Source: Bacteroidota bacterium (GTDB taxonomy: Bacteria > Bacteroidota > Bacteroidia > UKL13-3). From it: DNA of 64,000 bases. A program made the translations under genes and the position numbers. Each line of letters begins with the position of its first letter. Within the stretch, counting starts at the first letter, position 1. The notes under the pieces are model-generated. The model made no database searches and had not been told where the DNA came from. It worked only from the letters and a program-made list of their open reading frames with translations. Positions 34,515 through 44,142 of the stretch are shown one piece after another. Location: positions 234,632 through 298,631 of the forward strand of contig CANJUD010000001.1 in NCBI GenBank assembly GCA_947477885.1. The letters are read 5' to 3'.

Positions 34515-36338
34515 ATGAACTGGAAGAAAATTCATATCCAAACTACTTTATATTTTTTAGGGTTTGTTGTGTGCATGGGCATTGCGAAGGCTCAGCCAAC
34601 GGCCAACTTCAGCTTTACCGACTCGGTTTGTGGCACTAAAACGGTGAAATTTATCAATAGCTCAAGTAATGCGAATAAGTTTTTTTGGTTCATCAAAGGG
34701 TCTTTCCAAACGTCGACCAACCTCAATTATACTTTCGATTCGTTCAAAACTTATACTGTTACTCTTATTGTGTCGGACAATAGCGGGAATACCGACACCG
34801 TTCAGAAAGATGTGCACTTGTTCGACTATCCACAATTCACTATAAGTCCTGCTCCACCAGCGGGATGCCCGGGCAGTGTGGTTTTCTTATTGGCCACTTA
34901 TAATTCCAATTTCTTATACCAATGGAGCCCAACAACCTATCTGAGTGATGGCTACGTGCACAACCCAAAGGCAGCTCCGCTCATTACAACTACCTATCAC
35001 CTATTAGTCACTGATACCAGTACCAAGTGCTCAGCCACTGATTCTGTAAAAATCAGCGTAAAGCTCTGCAATACACCCACTGCGAAATTTAAGAGTGGCC
35101 AACTTACTTGTGGAAATTTCACCGTTTCATTCCGAAATTATAGTACGAAAGCCTTTGGTGTTTTATGGAATTTTGGAGACGCCAATAGTGGAACTTCAGA
35201 TACTTCTACACTCATGGATACGATGGTTACACATACTTTTAGCGGACCCGGCACCTATAAAGTTTTGCTCACTGTTATTGATAGCTTGGGGCTTTACCCA
35301 GATACTGTTTCAATGTATATTGGTGTTGATAGTGTGCTGAAGGCAACTATTGCAACTGCCCCACAAACTATTTGCCCTGGCGATTTGGTGCAGCTCGTTT
35401 CAAATGTAACACTTGCTGGAGGTGCTAACGTGCTGTGGCAACCTGGCACCAGCCTTAATGATTCTGTATCACTAAAAGTATCAGCAAAACCTACCAGCAC
35501 TACACGGTATAAATTGACCTATAGCAGAAATGGTTGCAGCGATACAAATTCTGTGTTGATTACGGTACTTGCTCCCCCATTATTTGATATATTATTCGAT
35601 ACTGTATGCCTTGGTGCTCCTACTTTTATTCGTACTGTTCAACCTATTTCTTCTACCTTGAAATATTTATGGCAACTTGGCGATGGCGATACCAGCAACA
35701 GTAAAACGCCGATGCATACTTATAAAGCTCCAGGTAATTATAATGTTTCCATCAATGCTGTGCAGGGTTCTTGCTCTCAACTTTCATCTCGCACTATTGC
35801 AGTGAAACCACTCCCTGAAACTACTTTTTCAAATTACCCAAATGAAGTTTTTATCGACAATCCCAAAATAACTTTTGTAGATGGTGGCCATGATATTGTT
35901 CGTCGTTTATGGGATTTTGGTGATGGCATTACCGATACGGATTCTGTAGTGATTCATACATTTGGAGATACTGGATTCTATGATGTATCGCTCATTAACT
36001 TTAGTCCGTTTGGTTGCACTGATACAGTTTCTCAAAGAATATTGATTAGGCCTGTAATATTACTTTACGTGCCCAATGCATTTACACCCAATAGGCAAGG
36101 TCCAACAGAAAATGAAACATTCTACCTAACTTGCAACGACCACCTGCCCGAATTTTATTTTCTGATATATAATAGATGGGGTGAAAAAGTGTTTGAAACA
36201 CACGACCAACATTTTGTGTGGGATGGCACCCTGAAAGGCAAACCACTTGAAACTGGACTTTATGTTTGGCGTATGAATTTTCGTATCTCTGCCGAAAAAG
36301 GTGAAACGAGAACAGATATATTATTGTTATATAGATAA
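34515..36338 (+). CDS. PKD-domain surface protein with gliding-motility-type CHU_C C-terminal domain
   Basis: I start at ATG 34515, because the track's upstream part overlaps the GT2 gene. The 607-residue protein has an N-terminal hydrophobic signal (TTLYFLGFVVCMGIAKA), then Ig/PKD-like domains (FWFIKGSFQ; VLWNFGDANSG; YLWQLGDGDTS; RLWDFGDGITD). The C-terminal domain of about 85 residues (VPNAFTPNRQGPTE; FLIYNRWGEKVFE) is the CHU_C or type B signal recognised by type IX secretion. It is probably a large adhesive surface protein. Its stop overlaps the next ATG by 1 nt. Confidence 0.85.
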   Translation: MNWKKIHIQTTLYFLGFVVCMGIAKAQPTANFSFTDSVCGTKTVKFINSSSNANKFFWFIKGSFQTSTNLNYTFDSFKTYTVTLIVSDNSGNTDTVQKDVHLFDYPQFTISPAPPAGCPGSVVFLLATYNSNFLYQWSPTTYLSDGYVHNPKAAPLITTTYHLLVTDTSTKCSATDSVKISVKLCNTPTAKFKSGQLTCGNFTVSFRNYSTKAFGVLWNFGDANSGTSDTSTLMDTMVTHTFSGPGTYKVLLTVIDSLGLYPDTVSMYIGVDSVLKATIATAPQTICPGDLVQLVSNVTLAGGANVLWQPGTSLNDSVSLKVSAKPTSTTRYKLTYSRNGCSDTNSVLITVLAPPLFDILFDTVCLGAPTFIRTVQPISSTLKYLWQLGDGDTSNSKTPMHTYKAPGNYNVSINAVQGSCSQLSSRTIAVKPLPETTFSNYPNEVFIDNPKITFVDGGHDIVRRLWDFGDGITDTDSVVIHTFGDTGFYDVSLINFSPFGCTDTVSQRILIRPVILLYVPNAFTPNRQGPTENETFYLTCNDHLPEFYFLIYNRWGEKVFETHDQHFVWDGTLKGKPLETGLYVWRMNFRISAEKGETRTDILLLYR

Positions 36339-36817
36339 TGAAAATAAAATTGAAAAATATCGCTGTTGTAACTATTATATTAACTTCTGTTTTTATAAGT
36401 GCCACTTCATTTATTCATCATACAAAAGCCGAAGTAGAACTTATATGGAAGGCCGAAATTAGCCCCGCAGGAAAACTAAAGAAAGGTGATACCGCATGGG
36501 TATTATTACAAACTGATATACCCGAAAATTTTCATTCATACTCCAATGAAACCTCAGCAGATGTAGGCCCGATAGTTACACAACTTGCTTTTGAAAAGAA
36601 GTACAAACCCATTGGTAAAGATATTATAGAAGGCAATAAAAAAGAAGTGTATGAAGAAGTGTTCAAGTCCAAGTTTACTGAACTCAGAGGCCATATTACT
36701 GTGAAGAGAAAATTTAAAGTACATAAAAATATGATTAAGTTTAAAGTTCTCACACAGGTTTGTGATGATAATATTTGTGTGATGAAAGAAAAAGATTTTG
36801 AACTAAAAGTATATTAA
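36338..36817 (+). CDS. Secreted stand-alone DsbD-N-like domain protein
   Basis: The 159-residue protein has a signal-type N-terminus (AVVTIILTSVFISATSF) and one beta-domain with VELIWKAEISPAGKLKKGDT and QVCDDNICVMKEKDFEL. This resembles the N-terminal periplasmic domain of DsbD, including a Cys pair. It sits 12 nt upstream of a full DsbD, whose own N-terminal domain is related, so it is probably an extra redox partner or thiol carrier (inference). Confidence 0.65.
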   Translation: MKIKLKNIAVVTIILTSVFISATSFIHHTKAEVELIWKAEISPAGKLKKGDTAWVLLQTDIPENFHSYSNETSADVGPIVTQLAFEKKYKPIGKDIIEGNKKEVYEEVFKSKFTELRGHITVKRKFKVHKNMIKFKVLTQVCDDNICVMKEKDFELKVY

Positions 36818-36829
36818 TTGAATTTGCGA

Positions 36830-38905
36830 ATGAAAAATATAAAGTATATATATATTGTAATATTTGTTGTATTATTTAAAAGTGGGTTTTCTCAGAAAGT
36901 ACAAAAAATAAGCTGGGAATTTAAAATTAATTCTTCGAAATTAAAAGTAGGAGATGAGGCCACAATAACGGCCACAGGCATTGTTCCCCCAACACAAACA
37001 CTATATACTACCACCGATTGTACCTACCCCTGCGTTATCGAATTTAAAACAAAAGATGGAATTAGCTTGATGGGTAACTTACAAACTATGGGAAAACCAA
37101 CCACTCATTATGATGATATTTTTGCGTGCGACCGGGTATTTTTTAATGGCAAAGGCGTATTTACACAGAAAATAAAAATCACGAAAATTATATCATCTAT
37201 TATAGTTAGGATGGATGCCCAAACTTGTTCAGATGAAAGCTGTAATAATGAAAGACAACCTTTCGTTACCATCCCAATCTCTGTATCTGAGGCAGCCAAA
37301 GGAAATATAATAGATACTACCAAACCTTTAGATACAAGCACTCAAATAAATACCAATAAAGCAGATAATTTTAAACATAAAACTGCAGAGATAAAACCCG
37401 CAACTGCCAAGACTGAAAACAAGGATGACGACCTGTTTGGATTTATGTTAGAAGCCCTCGCTGTAGGATTCTTGGCCATCTTCACCCCTTGTGTATTTCC
37501 GATGTTACCCATGACGGTTTCATTTTTTATTCGCAGTGCCGCAAAAGATGAAGAAGAAAAGAAAAAAGCAAAACGAAGAGGTATTCGAAGTGCATTATTA
37601 TTTGGATTATTTGTAATAGTTATATATACCATTCCTGGTGCTTTAATTTCTGGAACCAAAGGCCCCGAATTTAATAATTGGCTGAGCACACACTGGGCTC
37701 CCAATATATTTTTCTTTTTGGTCTTTTTGGTATTTGGCTTTTCATTTTTGGGTTGGTTCGAAATTATATTACCAAGCAGATTTGTAAATAAAATGGAGAG
37801 CAAATCGAGCAAGGATTCAATAGGTGGTTTATTCTTTATGGCCTTTACTTTGGTATTGGTTTCTTTCTCGTGTACCGGCCCATTTGTAGGAAGTTTATTG
37901 GTGGAAGCATCGACTGGGCATATATTAAAACCAGTGATTGGCATGTTCTTTTTCTCTTTAGCTATAGCATTGCCTTTTGTATTGTTTGCCATCTTCCCCA
38001 GTATGATGCTCAGCTTACCCAAACCAGGTCGTTGGCTTAATGCAGTAAAAGTTTCATTTGGATTTTTTGAGCTGGCTTTTGCGTTCAAATTTTTATCAAT
38101 CCCCGATCAAACATACCATTGGGGTATATTAAGCCGCGATATATTCTTTGCTATTTGGATAGTTGTTTTTCTGCTATGGGGCTTATATCTTTTGGGCAAA
38201 ATTAAACTGCCGCACGATACTGATATGACGCATATTGGAGTGCCACGTTTGCTAATGGCTATTATAGTTTTGGCATTCACCGTATATATGATACCCGGCA
38301 TGTGGGGAGCCCCAGTAAAATTATTGGCGGGAATTACACCACCCATGCAATACCAAGAGTTTAACATAAATGGCGGAAGTGCTAAAGTAGAAAACCACTC
38401 AGATGGTAGTATCGATATGAGTAAGGTGAAATATCATGAATTACACCAAATGCCAAACGGCCTCAAAGGTTTTTTCGATTTCAATGAAGCAAGTGCCTAT
38501 AGCAAAAAAGTAAACAAACCTATATTGATTGACTTTACCGGAAATGCTTGTACCAATTGCCGCAAAATGGAAGAAAATATATGGGTAAAACCAGAGGTAT
38601 TAAATAGAATGAAAGATAGTTTTGTATTGGTTTCATTATATACTGATGACCGATTTGAACTTCCCGAGAATGAATGGTATACTGGCAAGCGAGATGGTGA
38701 GGTAAAGAAGACATTGGGTGACCAAATCAGTGATTTGCAAATCACTAGATACAAAACTTCTAGTCAGCCACAATATATTATAACCGATTCAGAAGGCAAT
38801 AATTTGTTGGGGTTAGAAACAGCTACTTACAATTCTGATGAACAAGTATATATTAAGTTTTTGGACAAAGGATATACCGCCTACAAGAAAAAACTTAACA
38901 ACTAA
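36830..38905 (+). CDS. dsbD: Thiol:disulfide interchange protein DsbD
   Basis: DsbD moves electrons from cytoplasmic thioredoxin across the inner membrane to periplasmic thiol proteins. From ATG 36830 the protein is 691 residues: signal peptide (YIVIFVVLFKSGFS), DsbD-alpha-like domain (Cys pair in QTCSDESCNN), about eight helices with the membrane redox motif FTPCVFPMLPMT and SFSCTGPFVGSLL, and a C-terminal thioredoxin-fold domain with TGNACTNCRKMEENI (CxxC). The E. coli protein is about 565 residues. The track's upstream TTG gives 4 extra residues and is unlikely. Confidence 0.92.
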   Translation: MKNIKYIYIVIFVVLFKSGFSQKVQKISWEFKINSSKLKVGDEATITATGIVPPTQTLYTTTDCTYPCVIEFKTKDGISLMGNLQTMGKPTTHYDDIFACDRVFFNGKGVFTQKIKITKIISSIIVRMDAQTCSDESCNNERQPFVTIPISVSEAAKGNIIDTTKPLDTSTQINTNKADNFKHKTAEIKPATAKTENKDDDLFGFMLEALAVGFLAIFTPCVFPMLPMTVSFFIRSAAKDEEEKKKAKRRGIRSALLFGLFVIVIYTIPGALISGTKGPEFNNWLSTHWAPNIFFFLVFLVFGFSFLGWFEIILPSRFVNKMESKSSKDSIGGLFFMAFTLVLVSFSCTGPFVGSLLVEASTGHILKPVIGMFFFSLAIALPFVLFAIFPSMMLSLPKPGRWLNAVKVSFGFFELAFAFKFLSIPDQTYHWGILSRDIFFAIWIVVFLLWGLYLLGKIKLPHDTDMTHIGVPRLLMAIIVLAFTVYMIPGMWGAPVKLLAGITPPMQYQEFNINGGSAKVENHSDGSIDMSKVKYHELHQMPNGLKGFFDFNEASAYSKKVNKPILIDFTGNACTNCRKMEENIWVKPEVLNRMKDSFVLVSLYTDDRFELPENEWYTGKRDGEVKKTLGDQISDLQITRYKTSSQPQYIITDSEGNNLLGLETATYNSDEQVYIKFLDKGYTAYKKKLNN

Positions 38906-38937
38906 TAAATATTCAGCGATTAATTTTGGCAAATTCT

Positions 38938-40440
38938 ATGATGAAATTATATATCAAATTTGCAATTATTATACTAGTTATTGGTGCTTGTCGCTCTAGT
39001 TTTAAAGGCGATAAAAATACTAACAAAGCACCTAGAACTTTCTTAACCTGCGATACAATTAACCGCAGTGGCAGCAATCGACTCTCATCGCAAGTACGGC
39101 TGCAATGGTGGGGCGATGATGCCGATGGCTATGTAGCTTCTTATAAGTTTTCATTTGATGGAAGTCATTGGTTAAGCACTACCAAACAAGATAGTATATT
39201 TAATTTACAAATTCCCCCAGGAATAGACACTTTCGATTTTAAATTTATGGTAAAGGCCGTCGATAATATGGGCTTGGAAGATCCTGTGGGAGCCACATTG
39301 GGCGTACCTGTAAAGAATTCTGCTCCTACTATTGATTTTATAACTCCCATGGGCAGTGCGGGTTCAACCACTCGCAATCCCGTTAAATCTTTTCCCGTAC
39401 TTAAATATTATTGGGAAACAAATGATCCTGATGGTGCAGGAGATGTGGACTATATAGAATTATATTTGAATGATACAAATAATATACCCGTAAAAGTTTC
39501 GGCAATATATAATGAAGTAACGATTGTAGCACAAAACCCAAAACAAAATACCAGTGATTGTAATATATTACAAGGCGGTAAACAAACCCTGTTAGCCAGC
39601 ACCCTAAGGGGTTTGTTGCTGGATGCTCCCAATGTATTATATATACGTTCGGTAGACAAGGTGGGTGCAAAATCTGTATATAAAGTATCGCATAATATAT
39701 TTGTAAAAAAAGTACATGGACAAGTTTTATTGGTGAATGGGATGCTAAGTAGTAGCGGTAAAATTAATACACAGAAATTTTATCAAGATGCTTTAGCGAA
39801 TATGAATATCTTATATTATGATACTTTATTAAGCAGCGATATCCAAAATAACAACTATACAGAACTAGCTCCCGATAACCAAACACAAGCCCTGATATTT
39901 GGGCTGTTCCCACATATTATATGGTTTACTGATGATGCCAATACTTCACTCAATTTTGCCAAGAAAACATTAACGAATTTCTTTACAAACAATGGAACTA
40001 TATTCATGAGTGCTGTCTTTAATTCATCATTCGACACCACAGCCAATGTTCTCGATTTTACACCCGTACGCCAATTGGTATATATGCCCCAAGGATTAAC
40101 TTTTAGATTGAACAACGCATCCAATTTGGATCCTATAGTCAGTGGTTGGCCTAATTTAAGCAGCAATTCACCACCCTTTGTGTGCCGACCTTTATATAAA
40201 GCCGACAACAATCAAAACTACAATTACGAATACATATATAATGCACTCATTAATGTATCAGGCATTATAAACAAAGCATGGCAACAACCTGATTCAACAA
40301 ACGTAATAGCAAAGCGAACCAAAGTAAGTAACAGCAAAATAGATTTTATTCTCACATCAGTACCACTAGAAAAAATAAATGGCAACAATAATATACAACA
40401 GTTTTTAGATAAAGCACTGAAGGTAGAATTAGGGTTTTAA
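38938..40440 (+). CDS. Large lipoprotein with fibronectin/Ig-like N-terminal region
   Basis: The 500-residue protein starts at one of two adjacent ATGs (38938 or 38941), followed by a lipobox (IIILVIGAC). A beta-sandwich-like stretch has LQWWGDDADGYVASYKFSFD and DFKFMVKAVDNMG, which looks like a fibronectin type III/Ig fold, repeated at YYWETNDPDGAGDVDYIELYL. The C-terminal half (GQVLLVNGMLSSS; IFGLFPHIIWFTDDAN) looks like an alpha/beta domain. No catalytic motif is clear. It lies 32 nt after dsbD. Confidence 0.65.
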   Translation: MMKLYIKFAIIILVIGACRSSFKGDKNTNKAPRTFLTCDTINRSGSNRLSSQVRLQWWGDDADGYVASYKFSFDGSHWLSTTKQDSIFNLQIPPGIDTFDFKFMVKAVDNMGLEDPVGATLGVPVKNSAPTIDFITPMGSAGSTTRNPVKSFPVLKYYWETNDPDGAGDVDYIELYLNDTNNIPVKVSAIYNEVTIVAQNPKQNTSDCNILQGGKQTLLASTLRGLLLDAPNVLYIRSVDKVGAKSVYKVSHNIFVKKVHGQVLLVNGMLSSSGKINTQKFYQDALANMNILYYDTLLSSDIQNNNYTELAPDNQTQALIFGLFPHIIWFTDDANTSLNFAKKTLTNFFTNNGTIFMSAVFNSSFDTTANVLDFTPVRQLVYMPQGLTFRLNNASNLDPIVSGWPNLSSNSPPFVCRPLYKADNNQNYNYEYIYNALINVSGIINKAWQQPDSTNVIAKRTKVSNSKIDFILTSVPLEKINGNNNIQQFLDKALKVELGF

Positions 40441-40466
40441 TTTATAATAACGAATAATAGAATATC

Positions 40467-40625
40467 GAACAAGGATTAACGAATGATGATTTTAGAAGGA
40501 GGTGTCGGTCTGAGTTTATCGAAGACGACAGGAGAAGTACTCCCCACATGGTTTGCCGCCCTTCGAGAAGGCTCAGGTTAACAAGCTAGGAAACTTCATA
40601 AATCGCAAATCGTTAATCCTTGTTC
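40467..40625. repeat. MITE-like 159-bp element with 16-bp terminal inverted repeats
   Basis: GAACAAGGATTAACGA at 40467-40482 is the exact reverse complement of 40610-40625. The match continues inward imperfectly (GATTT, then GAAG, at matching distances), giving arms of about 32 bp. The interior contains GGTCTGAGTTTATCGAAGAC and CCCTTCGAGAAGGCTCAGG words and no coding potential. No transposase is visible. Confidence 0.6.
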
Positions 40626-40657
40626 TTAAATCAATTTTAATATTAGCTATATAAAAC

Positions 40658-40933
40658 ATGAACGACGAAATAGACCCTTTAGAAATGGACGTACTCAACT
40701 GCCTATACTTTGTTGAGCCCTTTGAAACCATATTGGAAGAGACTGGTTTAAGCCCAGCCATAGCAGGCGATGTATTAAAGATATTGATTTCCAAAAAATG
40801 GGTAACACCCATGAAATTCGACGAAAAGGAACAAGAATATATACGCAGTTTTATATATGATACCGACCGCATGCACGATTATAGATATATGGCAACCAAA
40901 GAAGGGTTGATGCGGCATAATGGGGTGGGGTGA
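40658..40933 (+). CDS. Small hypothetical protein with winged-helix-like profile
   Basis: The 91-residue protein is soluble and mostly helical: DPLEMDVLNCLYFVEPFETI, then SPAIAGDVLKILISKKWVTPM and YRYMATKEGLMRHNG. The order helix, helix-turn-helix, then a short strand pair resembles a small winged-helix domain, but I recognise no family. It is convergent with the lipid-type operon, its stop adjoining the ligase stop. Confidence 0.55.
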   Translation: MNDEIDPLEMDVLNCLYFVEPFETILEETGLSPAIAGDVLKILISKKWVTPMKFDEKEQEYIRSFIYDTDRMHDYRYMATKEGLMRHNGVG

Positions 40934-42436
40934 TTATAATACTTTCAACTTCCCATAATCAATCTTCGTATGATGCCTTGGGTCTTTTGGTAATACATTC
41001 AGTTGTTTGGTTTCTATATTTTCTAAGCCTAGTTCATTTAAAGACAAATTAATACCTTTTATATCGAAGTTGGTATCAGGCACAAAGAATATAATCGGGT
41101 TGTCATTAATTTGTATAATAGTTCCTTCTTTAATTCCTGCAATATTTTTTAAGCGATATTCCATAATAAAAGGGAATATATATTGGGTATTATATATAAA
41201 TGATTCTTTGCAGCGACCTAATAAATGTAGTTGTCCTTGTGCGTCTAATTTGCCCGCATCGCCTGTGCGGTGCCACAAGCCTTGTGGTGTTTTAATTTTA
41301 TTACTCAGTTGGTTTTTGTCTAATCCCAGATAATTCTCTAATACGTGCTTTCCTTTTACTACTATTTCTCCATGTTGTCCAGTTTTGCATTTTAGTTTAT
41401 CAAATTCTTCATGAGAATATTCGTGGTAGGTATCGGGTAGAAATTGTACAATACAAAGCTCTGTTTGTGTGTCAGGAATACCCACAAGAAGTCCATTATC
41501 AACCGTGTAATTTTGTAATACATTCGCATCTATATTACTAATAGGTTCTGCTTCTGTGCTGCCATATACAATCATATTTTCTGCTTCTGGGAAAGTATAT
41601 ACAATATCACGAGCAACGTCAGGGAATACAGGCCCACCACCAGTTATTAGATGTTTAATTGTTCTGTTCTGTAGTTTGTTTTCTAATCCGTATTTTCCTA
41701 AAGATGCAGTATAATAAGGCGAGGCTATCATACTTTCTATATGATACTTTTCTATATCACTAAATAATTGTTCTGGTTTGAATGATTTGGGTTTAGAGGT
41801 TTTGAAATTGGGAATTACCGTAGTTTTTCCATGTCCCAAATTGAGCATAGTAACGATGGGTAGTGTACATAACTCTGTATAGTTTTCAGTTCCTTTTATT
41901 AAATGTTCCAATGCCTTAAATTGCTCGAACAGGAAAGCGTGGGTTCTGTTTGCAGCCTTGGGTATGCCTGTGCTACCAGTTGTGAGCGTAATTAGTGCTG
42001 CGTCGCTCTCTTGCATATCACAAGGCTGATTATTATAGTGCAAATTATCATTTGTAATAAATACTTTAACAGGAATATTTCGTAAATCCTTATTAAATAA
42101 TGCAAACAATTTTGCTTTCCATCCCCCAGCAAACCCCTTGCAATCCATCATCTTACAACATTGACTAATACGTTCTTTATTAGCCCATTCGTCAATAAAT
42201 ACCGCCACCGAACCATTATAGAAAATAGCGAGGAGCATAATATATAAATCGATACTCATGGGAATATATACAAGCACCTTATCGTCTGTTTGTATATTTT
42301 TAGTTTGCAAATACGCTACTTGCTTTAATACTTTTTCTTTAAGTTTAGCATAGGTAATTTCCTTGCCTTTATGTATCAAAGCAATTTTATTTGGATTCTG
42401 CCCTGCCGCTTCCAGAAAAAGAGTGACAATATTCAT
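40934..42436 (-). CDS. AMP-dependent ligase related to OleC/fatty-acid-CoA ligases
   Basis: The 500-residue enzyme has the A3/P-loop core ITLTTGSTGIPKAANRTH, the A5 motif VYGSTEAEPIS and A7/A8 region LWHRTGDAGKLDAQGQLHLLGRC. The pairing of HGKTTVIPNFKTSKP with the later GSTEAEP resembles OleC-type ligases (beta-lactone synthetases) more than ordinary acyl-CoA ligases, judged from memory. It activates a carboxylate with ATP; substrate unknown. Last gene of the operon, 3 nt after the GNAT gene. Confidence 0.8.
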   Translation of the reverse strand: MNIVTLFLEAAGQNPNKIALIHKGKEITYAKLKEKVLKQVAYLQTKNIQTDDKVLVYIPMSIDLYIMLLAIFYNGSVAVFIDEWANKERISQCCKMMDCKGFAGGWKAKLFALFNKDLRNIPVKVFITNDNLHYNNQPCDMQESDAALITLTTGSTGIPKAANRTHAFLFEQFKALEHLIKGTENYTELCTLPIVTMLNLGHGKTTVIPNFKTSKPKSFKPEQLFSDIEKYHIESMIASPYYTASLGKYGLENKLQNRTIKHLITGGGPVFPDVARDIVYTFPEAENMIVYGSTEAEPISNIDANVLQNYTVDNGLLVGIPDTQTELCIVQFLPDTYHEYSHEEFDKLKCKTGQHGEIVVKGKHVLENYLGLDKNQLSNKIKTPQGLWHRTGDAGKLDAQGQLHLLGRCKESFIYNTQYIFPFIMEYRLKNIAGIKEGTIIQINDNPIIFFVPDTNFDIKGINLSLNELGLENIETKQLNVLPKDPRHHTKIDYGKLKVL

Positions 42437-42439
42437 AAC

Positions 42440-43444
42440 CTAAATCGCTTTACCGTATAAAGTATATTTTCTAAAATCATGTCCTGAAAATTTTGCCGAC
42501 GCATTTATGGATTTATTATTAACATGCATAAAAGCATGATATATCTTGGTGATATGATTTTCAGATGCATTCTGGGTAATCATGTCACAAAGTAATTGGG
42601 TAATACCTGCATATTTCCTCGCAGGGTTTCGTGCCAATGTTTTTACTATAATACTTTGCTTTTTTTCATCAAACAAATTAGGAATCGCAAATATAAATCC
42701 TGCTAGCTTATTGTTAGTCCTGTCTTCTGCCAATAATATCAAATCCTTATTTATCAAGGGCATTAGAGGAACATATAAATCTAAAAATTCTTTGGCAGAA
42801 ATTGGTGTATATAGAAAATTATGTATAAATACTTTACTGCATAAATCATATAATAATAATAATTCCTTTTCCAAATTGTCCATATCAATGGAGCGAATTT
42901 GTATATTTTCTTGCTTGAATCTCTCATTTAAATATAAGAATTTCCCAAACACTAATTTAGTATCAACTTGCGAAATATAGTTAGATATTGCCCCAAATCC
43001 ATTTTCTGTAAATTGCCGAGTATAGTATGGCTGATGCAAATTCTCGGTAAAAAATAGGGGATTGGTTTGGTCATCCATAAAACGGTAATTCTTCCATGTA
43101 CTGCCATTCATAGGCCCTATAATGTATTTATATCCTTTTTGTCGAGCTAAATCAAATGCTGATTCTAATAGTATTGCTGAAGCTTTATTATCATCAATGC
43201 ATTCATAATTTCCAATGGTAATGGAAGGCGTGTTGTTATATACTAAATCTTTATTTTCATATAATGCCAAACGGCCACTTATTTTATCTTCATTCAATAA
43301 TAACAAGCAAGTAGCTGGCCCACTTAAAGCAAATTGATTTTTAAATTGCAGGGCTATATCACCATATAACTCAAATGGAAAATTATTGAACTGCTTATAA
43401 GAACCATCCTCTTCACTAACTATAATAGTATGGTAATTACTCAT
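42440..43444 (-). CDS. GNAT-superfamily-like acyltransferase
   Basis: The 334-residue protein shows two GNAT-like halves. The first contains GRLALYENKDLVYN, then LESAFDLARQKGYKYIIGPM followed by NGSTWKNYRF and PYYTRQFTENGFGAIS. The second ends in FIFAIPNLFDEKKQSIIVKT and GITQLLCDMITQNASENHIT, a GNAT acceptor-site region. The GPxNGSTWxxYRF motif belongs to a family often annotated only as N-acetyltransferase-like. It could transfer an acyl or aminoacyl group in this pathway. It starts 2 nt after the kinase-like gene. Confidence 0.6.
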   Translation of the reverse strand: MSNYHTIIVSEEDGSYKQFNNFPFELYGDIALQFKNQFALSGPATCLLLLNEDKISGRLALYENKDLVYNNTPSITIGNYECIDDNKASAILLESAFDLARQKGYKYIIGPMNGSTWKNYRFMDDQTNPLFFTENLHQPYYTRQFTENGFGAISNYISQVDTKLVFGKFLYLNERFKQENIQIRSIDMDNLEKELLLLYDLCSKVFIHNFLYTPISAKEFLDLYVPLMPLINKDLILLAEDRTNNKLAGFIFAIPNLFDEKKQSIIVKTLARNPARKYAGITQLLCDMITQNASENHITKIYHAFMHVNNKSINASAKFSGHDFRKYTLYGKAI

Positions 43445-43446
43445 AG

Positions 43447-44142
43447 TTAGGCTATAATATTAGATACCCAAAAATAGTTTACAAAAATCGCCACAGCTGG
43501 AATAAAGATATTGTCAGAACCCTTGGTGGTAAAAAGTTCTGTAGCTGCAGTACTTATAGAAACCACTAAAAGAAAATATAGATGAACACCCACTATAGGA
43601 GCATTTAATAGATGAACCAATATACCGGTTACAAAAAAAGATACTATGATAAAAGATACAAATCCAGTAACTGTTTTCTTATCTCCGTTGATATGCATAA
43701 CACCTTTAGGGAACTTCTTTCCAAATATCGCCGCAGCTGGATCGGCTAAGGCCATTACCAATACAGGCTGGTAGAACCAGAAATAACTTTGCACACCAGT
43801 CTTCTCACACATATAATTATACGATAAAAAACTCATATACACAGCCACGGGATACAATACACTACCATGCGATTTACGGTCGATGGCATTGATAGACCGA
43901 AGAAAATTATATTTCTGACTCACGAACAACAATAATACAAACGAAGAACAGATACCCAATACCCACCAATGCGAACTGAACAAAATGGGAAATAACATGG
44001 TCAACAAGCCAGAACCTATATGAACAACCTTTCTGGAATATTCTGCTTGTATTTTAAATTTGTGATACAAAATTTCGGCAGTAGCAAATAAAACTATATA
44101 TGCTCCAATTAGTATAATATAATGTAATAAATCGGTATTCAT
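43447..44142 (-). CDS. Phytol/dolichol-kinase-like membrane protein
   Basis: The 231-residue protein has about six to seven hydrophobic helices. Its signature pieces are EYSRKVVHIGSGLL near the N-terminus, ADPAAAIFGKKFPKG and KKTVTGFVSFIIVSF, which match the family of dolichol kinase, phytol kinase (VTE5) and CTP-dependent diacylglycerol kinase. Such enzymes phosphorylate prenols or lipids in the membrane. The ATG overlaps the stop of the DUF3419 gene by 4 nt. Confidence 0.75.
   Translation of the reverse strand: MNTDLLHYIILIGAYIVLFATAEILYHKFKIQAEYSRKVVHIGSGLLTMLFPILFSSHWWVLGICSSFVLLLFVSQKYNFLRSINAIDRKSHGSVLYPVAVYMSFLSYNYMCEKTGVQSYFWFYQPVLVMALADPAAAIFGKKFPKGVMHINGDKKTVTGFVSFIIVSFFVTGILVHLLNAPIVGVHLYFLLVVSISTAATELFTTKGSDNIFIPAVAIFVNYFWVSNIIA

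Noticed and set aside
37342-38088. Minus-strand ORF of 248 residues inside dsbD
   Set aside because: It is antisense to the membrane domain of DsbD; its composition is that of a mirror of hydrophobic codons.
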